64,000 nt of DNA from Ignelater luminosus (lineage: Eukaryota > Arthropoda > Insecta > Coleoptera > Elateridae), in assembly GCA_011009095.1 (NCBI GenBank), contig VTPC01000842.1, forward strand, positions 683,424-747,423. The letters are read 5' to 3'. A program made the position numbers and the translations under genes. The notes beneath the pieces are model-generated. The model had not been told where the DNA came from, made no database searches, and saw only the letters and a list, made by a program, of their open reading frames with translations. Below, in pieces: positions 23,101 through 34,211 of the stretch. Each line of letters starts with the position of its first letter. Within the stretch, counting starts at the first letter, position 1.

Positions 23101-26100
23101 TCTAAGAGATCGTCACGTTCCTGTCTTACTTTAGCTAATTCAGTCTCTAGTTCTGCTAGTTTAGCAAGAGATTCACTTTCCAATTCTTGTAATCGATCAT
23201 GGGCCTGAAAATTTTCAATTTATTTCAAGTTTCAGATGATGAAAATTGAAAATGAAATCATTTTATTTGACATGACACTGTGAACTTGACAGTTGCTTGC
23301 TAAAGCAAACGAAGTTACAATTAGTAAAAGTTACTGTCAAATGAGGTCAAGATTTTAATTTTGAATTTTTTGACTGTACTTTACAAATTTAATTTGTGAT
23401 AATCAAAAGTTTCTTTATATAACTTACCTAATTACATAATTAATTACACAAAAGTTGAAAAATGTCAATCATTTAAAAAGTCAACACATTTTTAGTCTTT
23501 TATTTACAAATAATAAACTTTCATAGAAATTTAAGAGCCTAAATTAATCTGAATTCTAACATTTTTGTTCTTTTAATAACAGATCACTGTTTTATAATTT
23601 CTATTTGATTTCAGATCTAACATGATTGTCTAGGGAAAATCCTACTCAAAACAAATACTTGAAAGATAAAACTATATTAATCACTTTTTTTATTTTATCA
23701 GTTAAACACGTGTAATACATGTAATCCAATCAAAACATAAAATTCAGCAAAACCAATTACCTAATATTTATTTTATAACTAAGCAAATTTCCCATAGCAG
23801 GAAAAAACTGCTTACCTGTCCCAATTCATCTTCTAATTCTGCAACTTTCTCGAGTGTAGCCGTTTTTGTTTCACTATCTTCCATTAAAGCAGCTACATCA
23901 AACACATTATCTAAATATGCAGAGATTTGAACCTGCAATTCTTCACTTTCTGTAAGGCGCAACCGTTCCAAATATTCATCTAAACCTAATGCAGTAAACT
24001 CATATTGCAAATGTACCCGAAAGTTCATATCTTCTACAGAATGTACTACAATATTTACAAATTGCATACACGCTACCTAAAATATAAAATAATATTAGTC
24101 AAGACCACATCAAAGCATTAAATCACAAACTTACCATAAACTCAATATGAAATACTTCATAATTTATAAAATAATCCATAAGTGTTTGAAACCGATGACG
24201 CTCTTGACAAATTTCTTTGAAATTATCAAAAGCAGACAAAATAATTTCATGTCCCCCTTTAACAAGGCAAATGGCAGCCAATAATTCTAACACTAAAGCT
24301 TTTGTACGTAAACTTTTATGAATTAAACTTAACGATATACAATTTATAGCCTCTCGGTGTTGTATTACCATATTAAAGCCATACTGAAAAAATGAAACAT
24401 AACAAAAATTTTTCAACGCCACCAATGCATTACTCATTAAAATACTTACCTTATTATTCATTATTGCTCGCATACACATAATACATACATGTATGTCATC
24501 TTTAGATTCACCCATATTCAATTTAGCAACATGCTTTGATCTTCTTCTAATACTAGGGCTGTCAGTTATATCCAGAGCAGGTCTTGCATGTCCATTTTGT
24601 TTTTCCATAGTGTTGTGTGTCATGTTCATTTGTAAGGGTGGATTAAGCCTTTCTTCAGATGTAGTTCGAGATTCTGTAATGCGCTGTTCATGCCTCATCA
24701 TTCCTAATCTAAAGCTTAGATAATCTATTAAAACATCCAGACCTAAATTTTCTTCATTTAAAAATTCTCGCACCCATCTGCATTAGAAAAGAAAAAAGAA
24801 AATTTAACTAACATCCTGCAAATTACATCAAGCCTACTATTACATACAGGGTGTATTCACTTTCTCAAAAGTAATTGTTTAAGTGCAATATTATTTCATT
24901 ATAAAATATCAATGGATAAATCATCAATCTAAAATTTATTATAACAATTATCTAGAATTTAGTAAGACCATTGAATAGTGCATACTTTCCAAGGCAGAAT
25001 CTTATCATTTAATAATGGGAAATCAGATATGAATCTCATTTCTGAAAAATGTTTACAAAACAAAAACATAAATAATAACTAAAAAGAGGTATGACATGAT
25101 TGTAAGATTACAATCGCACTTTTTCATCGCTTTTCTTGTTTGGTTTTTAAATGTTTCCGGGCTGTTGCCCTGCTGAGTGACACAAAGGCTTGCAATATTT
25201 GCCTCACAGGTCACCATATATTCCAACAATTCAGAATATGCATATTTCTTGAATAAGTCAGTAAAATCATAAGCCCCATTTCACTATGATGCTTGGCATG
25301 TTAAGAATCTATCGGTAGTTGGAATTACTTTCAGTCAGGTAAAATTCTAGTATAAATAAGGAAAGCACTTTCCAGAAAAAAAATCTTGAGAATATCTGCC
25401 TTATAAACTTAGCAGTTGATTCTCAGAAATAGTAACAAATAACAACAAAACATAACAAATGAGCTCCTTTTTGCTTCAGCATCTTTAAACTGTGCCAGCT
25501 AGGGTAATAATGTTCACTATAGTGCTCCTCTTATTTTAATCCTTCTTGGAGGAGGCAAATAAAATAATATACTGTACATTATATTTTATTATCATAAGCA
25601 AAAAAGTTATTACAAAATAAATATCTCTTGCAACAGATGTTCGTAACGCCCCTGGTACTAATGCTTTTGTAGAATTGGATGTATCCAGTATCTTCTCGGT
25701 TTGTGTTGGTTGTGTTTTGTATTACCAGTCTGGTACTGCCTCTTTATTACACCAACACACAAGCTAAATTACCTAATAAGGCAACTAACTTTTTTTTATC
25801 ATCCTAATTATAATAACCTACAAAAGTAAAAAGCACTTTAAAAAAATTCTCAGTTTCACATTTATCTGGAGTTGTAATCTAAATATTTTTGTTTTTATTT
25901 TCATTGCAAAATTGATTTTCAGGTCTGCAGCTTTTTACAAATAAAAAACATAATAAAATCAATTTTACGACTTTTTAAATTATAGATCACAATCAAAAAT
26001 AGGCAAATAAGAACAATCTCAGTTTTAAATAAGACAAACTGAGCATGTGTCAAAACTGAATTTAATTATAACTGGAAGTGAAAATTTGCAGTTTGCATGC

Positions 26101-29100
26101 TTAAATTTTGCCACTGGAGTCAAAGTTTAGCCAAGTCGACAACAAATTTTTAATGTAAACATCTACCAGTGGCGCCATATAATTAACATGAAATTCAAAC
26201 TTCGCAGTTGAAGTGTGCATTTAGTGAATTGGTTGTAAATGAGTATTCATATACAGCATGCCCATTTTACAGGCCCTCCCCTGAATGTTTGACAATAGGC
26301 AACACGTCTTACAATTCAGAGATATCTTTGTGTAATTACAGATTTTAAAAACAAAATGGATCATGTTTGTATAGTTTGTTTTCTATAATATGTGTCAATG
26401 TCAAAATTCCTAAATTTATGCTGGTTGACTTTTGTCAGTTTTTAAATTCACAACAAACTATGGTTTAATTAATAAAGCTTGAACTTTTTAAAGAAAAGCT
26501 GGCTCTGAATTCTAAGACATGTTGCCTATTTCTAAACATTCACAGGCCCAAGGCTAGTTGAACTATTCTTCTCCATTCTTTCTTCTGCTTTGCCTTTTCT
26601 TGCCATCTTGTCACTTCTATTATTTTTCTTAGATCTTCTTTCACTTGGTCGATCCATTTAGTCCTGGGTCTTCCTCCTCCTCTATTGTCTATAGGTGCTT
26701 TCTAGCACTTTTTCCATAATTCTTTCTCCCTCTGTTCTCAATATGTAACCTAGCCACCTGATTCTCTGTGCCCTAACCATAGATGTTATTTTTGGTTCTC
26801 TGTATAGCTTAGCACCCATGTTTCAAATGCAAACAGCATTGTGGGTCACACAACTGTATTATACACCTGCACTTTCACTTTTCTTGATATTACTTTCGAT
26901 CTGAACAATTTCATTAACACACCACTACTTATTCTTTCCTTGATCTCTTCATCACTACCACCTTCTTCATAGATATATGTGCCTAGATAGCAGCTCTCTG
27001 TCTATGTATCTCCATCTTCACTTTTTGCTCTTTCTCTTTTTTCTTTTCTTCCTTTTTTTTGGAATTACTCCTATTTCCATGTACTTTGTTTTGTTAGGGT
27101 TAATCTCTAGTCCTGCTTTCTGAGCTGCTTTTTCTAGTCTTTTAATTGCTCTGGTTAATTCCTCCTTTGTTCTTGCAATCAATGCCACATCATCAGCGTA
27201 TGCAACGCACTAATAGCCTTTACTATATATTAACATTTCCTTTTGTATTTCCTCATCTCGTAATACACTCTCTAGGACTAGATTATCTTTATAAAACTTT
27301 TTTGTCTTTCCTCGTACTCTCTTCTTCTATTTTTTCCAATTTTGCTTCTAGGTAAGATCTCTTCTTATTTCTACAAATAGTTTTTACAGCATTCCTCTTT
27401 CTTTTAAAATTTCATTTATTTTCTTCTGTGGGTTCCTTCAACATTAACATTCTTGCTTCTTTCCTCTCTTTTAGGGCTTCTTTGCATTCATCATACCACT
27501 CTTCTTTTTTCAGTATATTTTCTGGTATTTTCAATATTTCTCACCCAACAATATTGCATCTTCCATATTTTCCCACCTTCCTTCTATACTTTCTATATTT
27601 TCATTTCCATTCAACCTCTGTCTTATTCTGCCTTGGAATTCATTTTGTACTTCTACTTTAAGCAATTTCACATTGTACCTTATGTTTTTCTTAATCTTTC
27701 TGTTCTTCCTTGATGTATACCCTCTTTTAATAAGATCTTCATCAACAGATGATCGGAATCTACATCTGCCCCTCTGAATACCTGAACATCTTTGATATTC
27801 TTTACTTCTTTTGTCTTTACCAATACGTTATCGATTTGGTTTATCATGTTTCCATCCAGTGATATCCATGTGGCCTTATGTATATTCTTATGTTCATAGA
27901 ATGTGTCTATAATTCTCAGATTTTGTTCTATTGCAAATTTAGATAACTGCTCACCATTTTCGTTACTGTTCTTGTACACATTGTGTTTTGCTATTACTAA
28001 TCTACACTCTTCTCCCTGCCTGACTTTTGCATTGCAATCGCCTAAAATAATTTTCATATTATATATTTTGGTAGACCTGTAAATATTTGTTCTAGTTTCT
28101 CAGAGAATTCCATTTTTTCTTCTATGTTTTTGTCTTCTGTGGGGCATGTAGATTTCTCATGCTGATGATTCTGTATTTTCCTTTTCCCCTTAACAAGCTC
28201 ATTGTACTTGAAATAACTTCAAGTTTTGTCACTATATGCTTCTATTTTTTATGAATCACAAAACCTGTTCCATAGACTTTACTTTCACATTCACCTGCCA
28301 GGAAGCACTAAGTTTTCAGCAAACTGAGTTTCGCTAGAGTACTGACTTAACATATGCTTTTTTTATGCTGAGAAAAGCTGACAGCCTATTCCAGAAGATG
28401 CGAAAGTGACATTTTGTAAAAATCAATTGTCAAATTTATTTTTTGACATTAGATGTAAATGTTATGTCGTTCAGTAAATTACAGCAAATCTGGAAAACCA
28501 AATGCTGAATAGCCTGAATAGGCAAAAAACAGCAACCAACAGATGGCGCTAAAGTTTGCAAATATGGCAAAGAAAAGAGTGATCACGATCATTCGATTAC
28601 AAATGAGTTTCTTATTAAAGTTATTTGCTGTTTTCCTGAAGTCAACTGATAGAAAATAAAAATTTGATTTCTAGTGATATTTGTGTCATGTACTTTATTA
28701 GACCTTTTCCCACTTATTCCTATTTTGTGTTTGCAGTTCTGTTAGTTTTAAGTTTCATAATATGCCTAATGCCTTTGATAAGACAGTTATTTAAATGATA
28801 TTTAGACTTAGCAAGACTTGTTTATTAAAATAATGTCAAAATCACAAATTACAGTAATCGGAAGAATAAAATGTTTTTATAACAATTTGCAACAATATGA
28901 GTCTTATATTTTTGAAATACGAGACATATATTAAGAGAAAAAGTTCATATTTTTCAAATTTTGTTTGATTAACTATCATCAATGACAAAATTATTTGACA
29001 AAACTAGTATGGTAAATAAAATTCTCACGATATGCAAATAAAATTTTGAGGTTATAAGTGGAATAGTTTTTTATTTTTATAATTTAACCTCAGTTTGATA

Positions 29101-32100
29101 CTGACAGTTAAATAAATTGAAAGATTAAAATAAATAAACCCAAAAATAAGCTAATTTTGTCCAAAAAATTTCCCCTGCGCAAACTCGTGACAGTCAGGGA
29201 TAGATTGAGATTTATGTTGGAACAAGCCTTAAATAAATCCTTAAATTGTGTTTATTTAACCCTTACTACAAGTACAGAGTTGCAAAGCTTTACCGTGGTT
29301 TTATTGAGAACAAAGATGACGTTTCTGAATGGTCTTTGGTACCTGGCCAGGAAGTAATAAGCGCTTGTTCTGTAATAAGAAGGTTTCTCGAAGGAAAATC
29401 AAATGTTGATTTTAAACATTATTATAGTTTAGAATGATAAATAACAGATCTATTGTGTAACCATAAAAAACAATCTAAAATTACTGACTTTTTTGTAAAA
29501 ACATAATTTAAATTTAATTTATGGACATTGTAATTAAATTAGGCTTAATAATTGTTTCAATAAATAATTAATACAGTATCCTTACTTTTATTTTACTTAA
29601 AGCTGTGATAAATAACGCTGAAAGTTTTATAGTATAAATCTCAAGCAATGTGCAATAACCTCATTTTTTCTTGCAAAATTCTGACAATCCTAAAGTCGGT
29701 TAATGGAATATACCAGTTATTGGAATAATTCTCCTTTGTCCAAACGCTATCCCAATAAGCGGGTTTTACTGTATCTGATATCACTAGAGGGGTTCCGTAA
29801 AAGTAAGATAAAGATTTGAGATATTTAAATCATAGACAGAAAGTTAATGCTTGCATTATTATGAAAAATACAAGACCTGTTCAAGAAGTTGTCAAAATAC
29901 AGCCGTTGAGGGAAGTTTACATCTGTAGGGGTTATAATTTGAGTATATGCATTTGTGTGTGGTAAATATACCCAAGAAGGTACCTATAATAGACAGAATA
30001 ATTTCATACTTCTATCAAGTTTGCAATTGATGCAAATGTATTTATAAAAGACACAAAATTCTTTAAAACAATTGGAAATCATGCACTTTACATAGTTCTT
30101 TAATCAAGTAAAATCAAAGAAACTGCATTTTTATGCCCTGTGGGTCCCTTAGCAGTGTAACGGTGTATCCACAGAGTGTCACTTTAGTAGCAGCTACTTA
30201 TGAATGCAAAAGGGTATTGGATGATTTATGTGTAACCTTACTTTACTTTCAACTTCAGAAATGAAATTAAATATTATAGAATCACGGATCACTTGTTATC
30301 AATTTGAAATGTTTTGTTGCTACAACAGTAATGGAACTGCAATGTTAAGGACTGAGTGCTGAATTCTCTTCAATTTTTAGTTCACTAAGAACATAGGAAG
30401 AGAAATTATTAGAATCAAAGCTTGCTTATATCTACAATGGGCATAAACAGATATTTTTGAAAATTCACCTGGGTTAATCTGATCGCTCTTAATTACCAGG
30501 ACCAGGTTAATTCAGTAAACGTCTAAGAACAAAATTAAATGACATTTCAGAAAACAATTTTTTAATAATAACATTAAAAAAATTATAGTAAGCTTATAGT
30601 AAGCAAACCCTACTAATCCTAATAGATTTTCCCTACATTAAAATTTCTATGTAATAAGCTAAAACACCCTGTATCCCACACAGCAGAGGATATCCTATGG
30701 ATATCCATTTTATGTCCATATAATATCCGAATGTCCGTGGATGTCTAGAGGATATCAATAAGATGTCCTACAGTGGATATCCAGAAAGATCATCCTATGG
30801 ATATCCATTTTATGTCCATATAATATTCGAATGTCCATCGATGTCTAAAGATGGCGATGTTCCTATTTCGTAAATTTCCGTTTGCTTTCGAGCATCTTAG
30901 TATAATGCGCGAGCAACACCTTTTTCATGCGTAATTCCACCAGTATCTTATTATGGTCATTATGATGATGGTGTGCAAAAATTAGGATGATGGCTGGTGT
31001 GGTTATAGTTCATTTCCATTTCGACTTTGTTGATAGGTGTATTGGTGATTTAAGTTGCGTATATTTTTGTTCTGTTGGTGTTGTGTCTTTTTATTTTGGA
31101 CGATTACGCTATGGATGTATAAATATTTTAGTGAACTATACATATAGCGTTAGAATGTTTTATACACTACATAATTTGTTAACCATTTACATAGTTTAAC
31201 AAGAGTTTTGAGGCTCTCTATAGCTACAGAGTATTATTTTATTAGATTAAATATTTTTGCAAATTATTGTGACTTTATAACATTATAACATCTAGCTACA
31301 TCTATAAAGTAAATATAAAGTGTATATTACTAATCTATATATTCTAACCAGAACCATTCAAGAATGATACTGTGGATATACAAAGAAAAAATAACAGGAA
31401 AACTGACAGATGATATGATTAAAACTGTCTGATGTAGCAATTAACATCAAAAACATGCAAATAATTATATAGCTTTATGTGTATGGCAGGTTCAAATTAA
31501 TATATGAGCCCTGCATTTACAACAACTCTGAATTTGTATTGAAAGAAATGCAACATTTTTACTTACAATAATAGATTTTTTGATACAAGAAATGAACAAC
31601 AGGCTATAGATTAGTTCCTATACCTAATCAAATTTGAATATTAAAATACAACTGTTCTAACATAATTCATAATAAGAAGAGGTAGGTAGGGCTCATATAT
31701 CATCATCAGGAACTTTTTGTGGAAGAAATAAATATCCCTGACAAACGAAAAGGATGCTATTGATGACAAGTTTTTTTATTTATTTATTAATGAGTATATC
31801 ATAAATTATGAAATTAGCTTTTGATATCCATAAGATTATGAATTAAGATATCCGTAAGTATAGCATTTGAATAGTATGCAAATATGGATATCCATAGTAC
31901 ATTTGAATGTGAATATCCATAGTAAAGGGTTTTCCAATAAGAGGTGTTATTTTGAATAGCCCGCTATTTCGGTAGATGTCACTTTTGAAGCTATCATTTT
32001 TTGACATTTGACAAGTAGAAACTACGCCATTAATAAATATGGAACGATACACGCTTCAACAACGCATTGAAATTATTAAAATTCACTATAAAAATGGTGA

Positions 32101-34211
32101 AAATTTGGCAGAGACGGTTCGTAAAACTCGAACATTTTTGGGTCACCGTGAAGCACCTTGTCGGACCGCAATACAGAAATTGGTGAAAAAATTCGAGCTC
32201 TTGGGACAAGTTAGTGATGTGAAGAATAAAACCCGTGCACGTCGCTCAAGAACGGCCGAGAATATTGCTGTTGTAGCCGAAAGTGTTAAAGAAAACCCAG
32301 GTTTGTCCATTCCTCGTCGTTCTTTGGAATTAGCCATTCCACAAACGTCATTACACCGTATTTTGCATAAAGATTTGGGTCTTAAGGCTTATAAAGTCCA
32401 GTTAACACAAGAACTCAAGCCGGCCGATCATCAACAACGTCGTGTCTTTGCTGATTGGGTCGTTGAAATGCATGAAAATGATCCAGAATTCCATCGAAAA
32501 ATCATCTTGAGTGATGAGGCCCATTTCCACCTCGGTGGCTTCGTCAACAAGCAAAATTGTCGGATCTGGGGCTCAGAAAATCCAAGAGTTATTGTTGAAA
32601 AGTCTCTCTATCCTCAACGTGTGACTGTTTGGTGCGGTTTATGGTCCGGCGGAGTCATTGGACCTTACTTTTTCGAAAATGAGGCTGGAGCAACAGTTAC
32701 GGTGACTGGATTGCGCTATCGAGAGATGATTAACGATTTTTTATGGCCGGAATTGGATGGTATTGATCTGGACAACGTTTACTTTCAACAAGACGGCGCT
32801 ACGTGCCACACAAGCAACGAAACCATTGATCTTTTACGGAAAAAGTTTCCGGACCGTGTTATCTCTCGAAGAGGTGATCACAATTGGCCACCGAGATCTT
32901 GTGATTTAACACCTTGCGACTTCTTTCTTTGGGGCCACGTGAAAGAGAAGGTCTACGCCAACAGCCCAGCGTCGATTCAAGACCTCAAAGATGGAATTCG
33001 TGAGGCTATCGAGGACATAGGGCAGCCACTTTGCGATTTGGTTATGGAAAATTTCATGAAAAGGATATTGTCCTGTAAGCGTGGTCGTGGTGGTCATTTG
33101 CCTGATGTTATTTTCCACTATTAACGGCATACCTTCCTCTTTATAATGAAATAAACATCCGATCATTTATATTAAAAAATGGCACTTTTCTTTGAATATC
33201 AAAATAACACCTCTTATTGGAAAACCCTTTATATCCTGTGTGGATATCTATGGTACATCCTACGTGGATATCCAATGGACATCCATCGGATATACTAGTG
33301 CTGTGTGGGATGATATAAAATAAATAAAGTTTTTTATTATTGGAATTTCAGATATTGATCATATTTATTGAGTTGCAAAGAGAGTCATTTGCATCTCAAA
33401 AAGACTAACTAAGCCAGGAATCAACTTTTGACCTCCTTTGTCGTTGTCAGATTAGGGTATACATAAGGATATATAATTGTTATACACAATATAAGCACAG
33501 AATATAAGATTTAGAGATGTTTTTGTTAGTTGTGGACATGGTAAGTTCTAAAAGCTCCAAAAAATTCAATTTTATTATGCATCACATAAGGAAGATGTAA
33601 GAGCAGGTTTTTTACTAAATTCATTGCATATTTTGTCTTTGATAAACTGTAAATATTTTATGTCTTAATCCAGTAAGAGGAATGAATACATAATAGTTTT
33701 CATGTGAATGCAATTTCAAATCAATTTTAATATTTCATTGTCTTCTAAAATAAACATCAGATTAGACCCTGTATGTAATATTATGCATTAACCAACCAGA
33801 TAACTTACTCAATATGATTTGTTCGTAACGATATTTCTAAATCCCTAAGAACTTGTGTTGAAGTGGAATCTCCAACCATCTTCCTTTTCTGCAGCAAAAA
33901 GAAAAACTATCATCAAATAAAACTAGTTCTATTCATATTATAGTTAATTAGCAAAAAAGCAAGAAAGTAAAATCGCTTTGAGTTAAAAATAAAAAATGGA
34001 TATACTATAATACCCATATACGTAAAAACTAATTAGATAATAACATTTTTTAATGTGATTTGGGTTGCATAAACTCAGTTCAGTTAAAATCTAATTAATG
34101 AGTAATTCCCAAAATAATACTTACTCTGTGACTTCTAGAAGCCTTTGGATCTAAATATGTTCGTAGTTTATGGAGATAATAAGATGGAGGGTCTTTGGCT
34201 TGAACCATCTC
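14181..34211 (-). CDS. Frl: Formin of the FMNL/Frl class, first coding exon not found
   Basis: Diaphanous-related formin that nucleates and elongates actin filaments under Rho-family GTPase control (family knowledge). Exons: 34211-34125, 33888-33809, 24777-24450, 24383-24135, 24076-23816, 23204-22952, 22894-22406, 22340-22048, 21985-21706, 21640-21366, 15148-15035, 14393-14181. Every border is GT..AG and every phase closes, giving 973 residues to a TAA stop. GBD/FH3 occupies ~1-335 ([27 protein letters not shown]), a coiled coil ~320-415, and proline-rich FH1 ~445-475. FH2 runs ~500-880, from [18 protein letters not shown] through [20 protein letters not shown]. The C-terminal autoregulatory DAD-like segment ([17 protein letters not shown], then a basic RRSQRRR) follows. 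FMNL rather than Diaphanous is chosen from the GBD and DAD wording. The N-terminal exon expected before EMVQAKDPP was not found between 34.2 and 64 kb. The two longest introns are filled with transposons. Confidence 0.93.
15149..16461. other. Formin intron, proximal part, non-coding
   Basis: Lower part of the 6.2-kb intron between the FH2 end exon and the DAD-side exon. AT-rich, no gene, no clear element. A CTAGAGTTCCTA word near 15343 recurs elsewhere in the window. Confidence 0.6.
17512..19050 (+). pseudogene. Transposase-like protein with RNase H-like (DUF7869-type) core, degenerate
   Basis: The first part contains [21 protein letters not shown] and [17 protein letters not shown], wording typical of a large family of unannotated insect transposase-like proteins. 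The middle has paired CxxC residues (CKICKLW, ~18145-18165). The core has [14 protein letters not shown] (~18500) and [16 protein letters not shown] (~18620-18665), the probable catalytic Asp/His segment. The coding thread is colinear but broken: TGA at 18019-18021, a frame change near 18130, TGA inside KYF/PGHS at about 18614, and a frame change in an A-rich run near 18690. The protein ends near 19050. It is a dead copy. The family is clear, its superfamily name is not. Confidence 0.7.
19287..19570. repeat. Long hairpin inside the Sola-like element
   Basis: About 110 bp (19287-19396) is repeated inverted at 19445-19570 with high identity around a loop of about 50 bp. The shared wording includes AAAAGTATACAAAAAATGTG and TTTTATAATAAAATTTTCAA. 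It lies between the dead gene and the right terminal repeat, so it may be a subterminal repeat pair or a separate inserted palindrome. Confidence 0.8.
20102..21365. other. Formin intron, distal part, with a possible small MITE
   Basis: Non-coding. TACAGAGTGTT at about 20597 and the inverse of TACAGGATGTT ending at about 20920 could bound a ~320-bp MITE. TACAGGGTGT-type ends occur elsewhere in the window. Nothing else is recognised. Confidence 0.35.
24778..26253. other. Start of the 9-kb formin intron, non-coding
   Basis: AT-rich, with a TACAGGGTGT word near 24845 and an AGTGGCGCCAT word near 26168. No coding frame or complete element is identified. Confidence 0.55.
26254..26546. mobile_element. 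MITE, copy 2 (truncated, reverse orientation)
   Basis: The left end CAGCATGCCCATTTTAC and the following 60 bp match the ends of the MITE at 5982-6478. The inner part (about 26435-26510) matches that copy in reverse complement. The right terminal repeat breaks off at about 26546, where LINE-like sequence begins. Confidence 0.7.
26548..28340 (-). mobile_element. Degenerate non-LTR retrotransposon (LINE), internally deleted
   Basis: Read on the minus strand. An apurinic-type endonuclease domain runs from about 28330 to 27690 ([40 protein letters not shown]). A basic linker follows, then the reverse transcriptase active site [12 protein letters not shown] (~27200-27165), the thumb-side wording [28 protein letters not shown] (~26950), and a C-terminal [16 protein letters not shown] (~26670-26620). 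The palm portion ahead of YADD is missing, so most of the N-terminal half of the reverse transcriptase has been deleted. Frames are broken throughout. It resembles the common insect LINE whose endonuclease is often annotated as 'craniofacial development protein 2-like'. It lies in the formin intron. Confidence 0.85.
28341..29156. other. Non-coding intronic DNA
   Basis: AT-rich. It contains an AGATGGCGCT word at about 28546. It could include the left part of the pogo-like remnant that follows, but no left end was found. Confidence 0.45.
29157..29771 (+). mobile_element. 3' remnant of a pogo/Tigger-like transposon
   Basis: Two overlapping frames (29157-29357 and 29246-29437) resemble a Tigger transposase tail. 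They are followed by [10 protein letters not shown] (about 29470-29505), a C-terminal motif common in pogo/Tigger proteins. The right end, read inversely, is CAGTAAAACCCGCTTATTGG (ending 29771) followed by TA, a classical Tigger-type terminus. The DDE domain and the left end are absent, so only a decayed 3' part remains. Confidence 0.65.
29772..30673. other. Non-coding intronic DNA
   Basis: No gene seen. It ends with ACACCCTGTA just before the next element, a word that recurs at other element borders in this window. Confidence 0.45.
31925..33229 (+). mobile_element. Complete mariner-like transposon, copy 2
   Basis: The same 1305-bp element as at 638-1942, with identical 31-bp ends and a TA duplication (31923-31924 and 33230-33231). 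It is inserted in the right subterminal zone of the GATATCC-rich transposon. Only three substitutions separate the copies (32097, 32254 and 32916 here). Confidence 0.95.
32039..33124 (+). CDS. Mariner/Tc1-like DDE transposase, intact (copy 2)
   Basis: 361 residues, identical to the transposase at 752-1837 except Gly20 and Cys293. The catalytic aspartates D159, D252 and D289 are all present. The Cys293 change lies four residues after D289, in the conserved CDLTPxDFFLWG segment where the other copy has Tyr, so it could affect activity. The gene lies on the plus strand inside the large intron of the minus-strand formin, so its transcription would oppose the host gene. Confidence 0.95.
   Translation: MERYTLQQRIEIIKIHYKNGENLAETVRKTRTFLGHREAPCRTAIQKLVKKFELLGQVSDVKNKTRARRSRTAENIAVVAESVKENPGLSIPRRSLELAIPQTSLHRILHKDLGLKAYKVQLTQELKPADHQQRRVFADWVVEMHENDPEFHRKIILSDEAHFHLGGFVNKQNCRIWGSENPRVIVEKSLYPQRVTVWCGLWSGGVIGPYFFENEAGATVTVTGLRYREMINDFLWPELDGIDLDNVYFQQDGATCHTSNETIDLLRKKFPDRVISRRGDHNWPPRSCDLTPCDFFLWGHVKEKVYANSPASIQDLKDGIREAIEDIGQPLCDLVMENFMKRILSCKRGRGGHLPDVIFHY

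Larger units (their letters stand above)
30674..33310. mobile_element. GATATCC-rich non-autonomous DNA transposon, split by mariner copy 2
   Basis: The ends TCCCACACAGCA (30674-30685) and TGCTGTGTGGGA (33299-33310) are exact inverted repeats. Both subterminal zones are packed with GGATATCC/GGATATCCA words (about five in the left 130 bp and seven across the right zone), the kind of array that can serve as repeated transposase-binding sites. In the left zone a segment at 30692-30748 recurs 100 bp later at 30792-30848. Without the nested mariner the element is about 1.33 kb and has no credible gene, so it is presumably non-autonomous. No target duplication is evident and the superfamily is unassigned. 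Confidence 0.7.

Noticed and set aside
24123..24773. Reading 24123-24773 as one uninterrupted exon
   Set aside because: The middle 66 nt have consensus GT..AG borders and are absent from the family's protein, so they are treated as an intron that happens to be in frame.
27146..27713. Plus-strand hydrophobic frames that look like membrane proteins
   Set aside because: Antisense of the minus-strand LINE; Phe/Ser/Leu richness is the complement of Lys/Glu codons.
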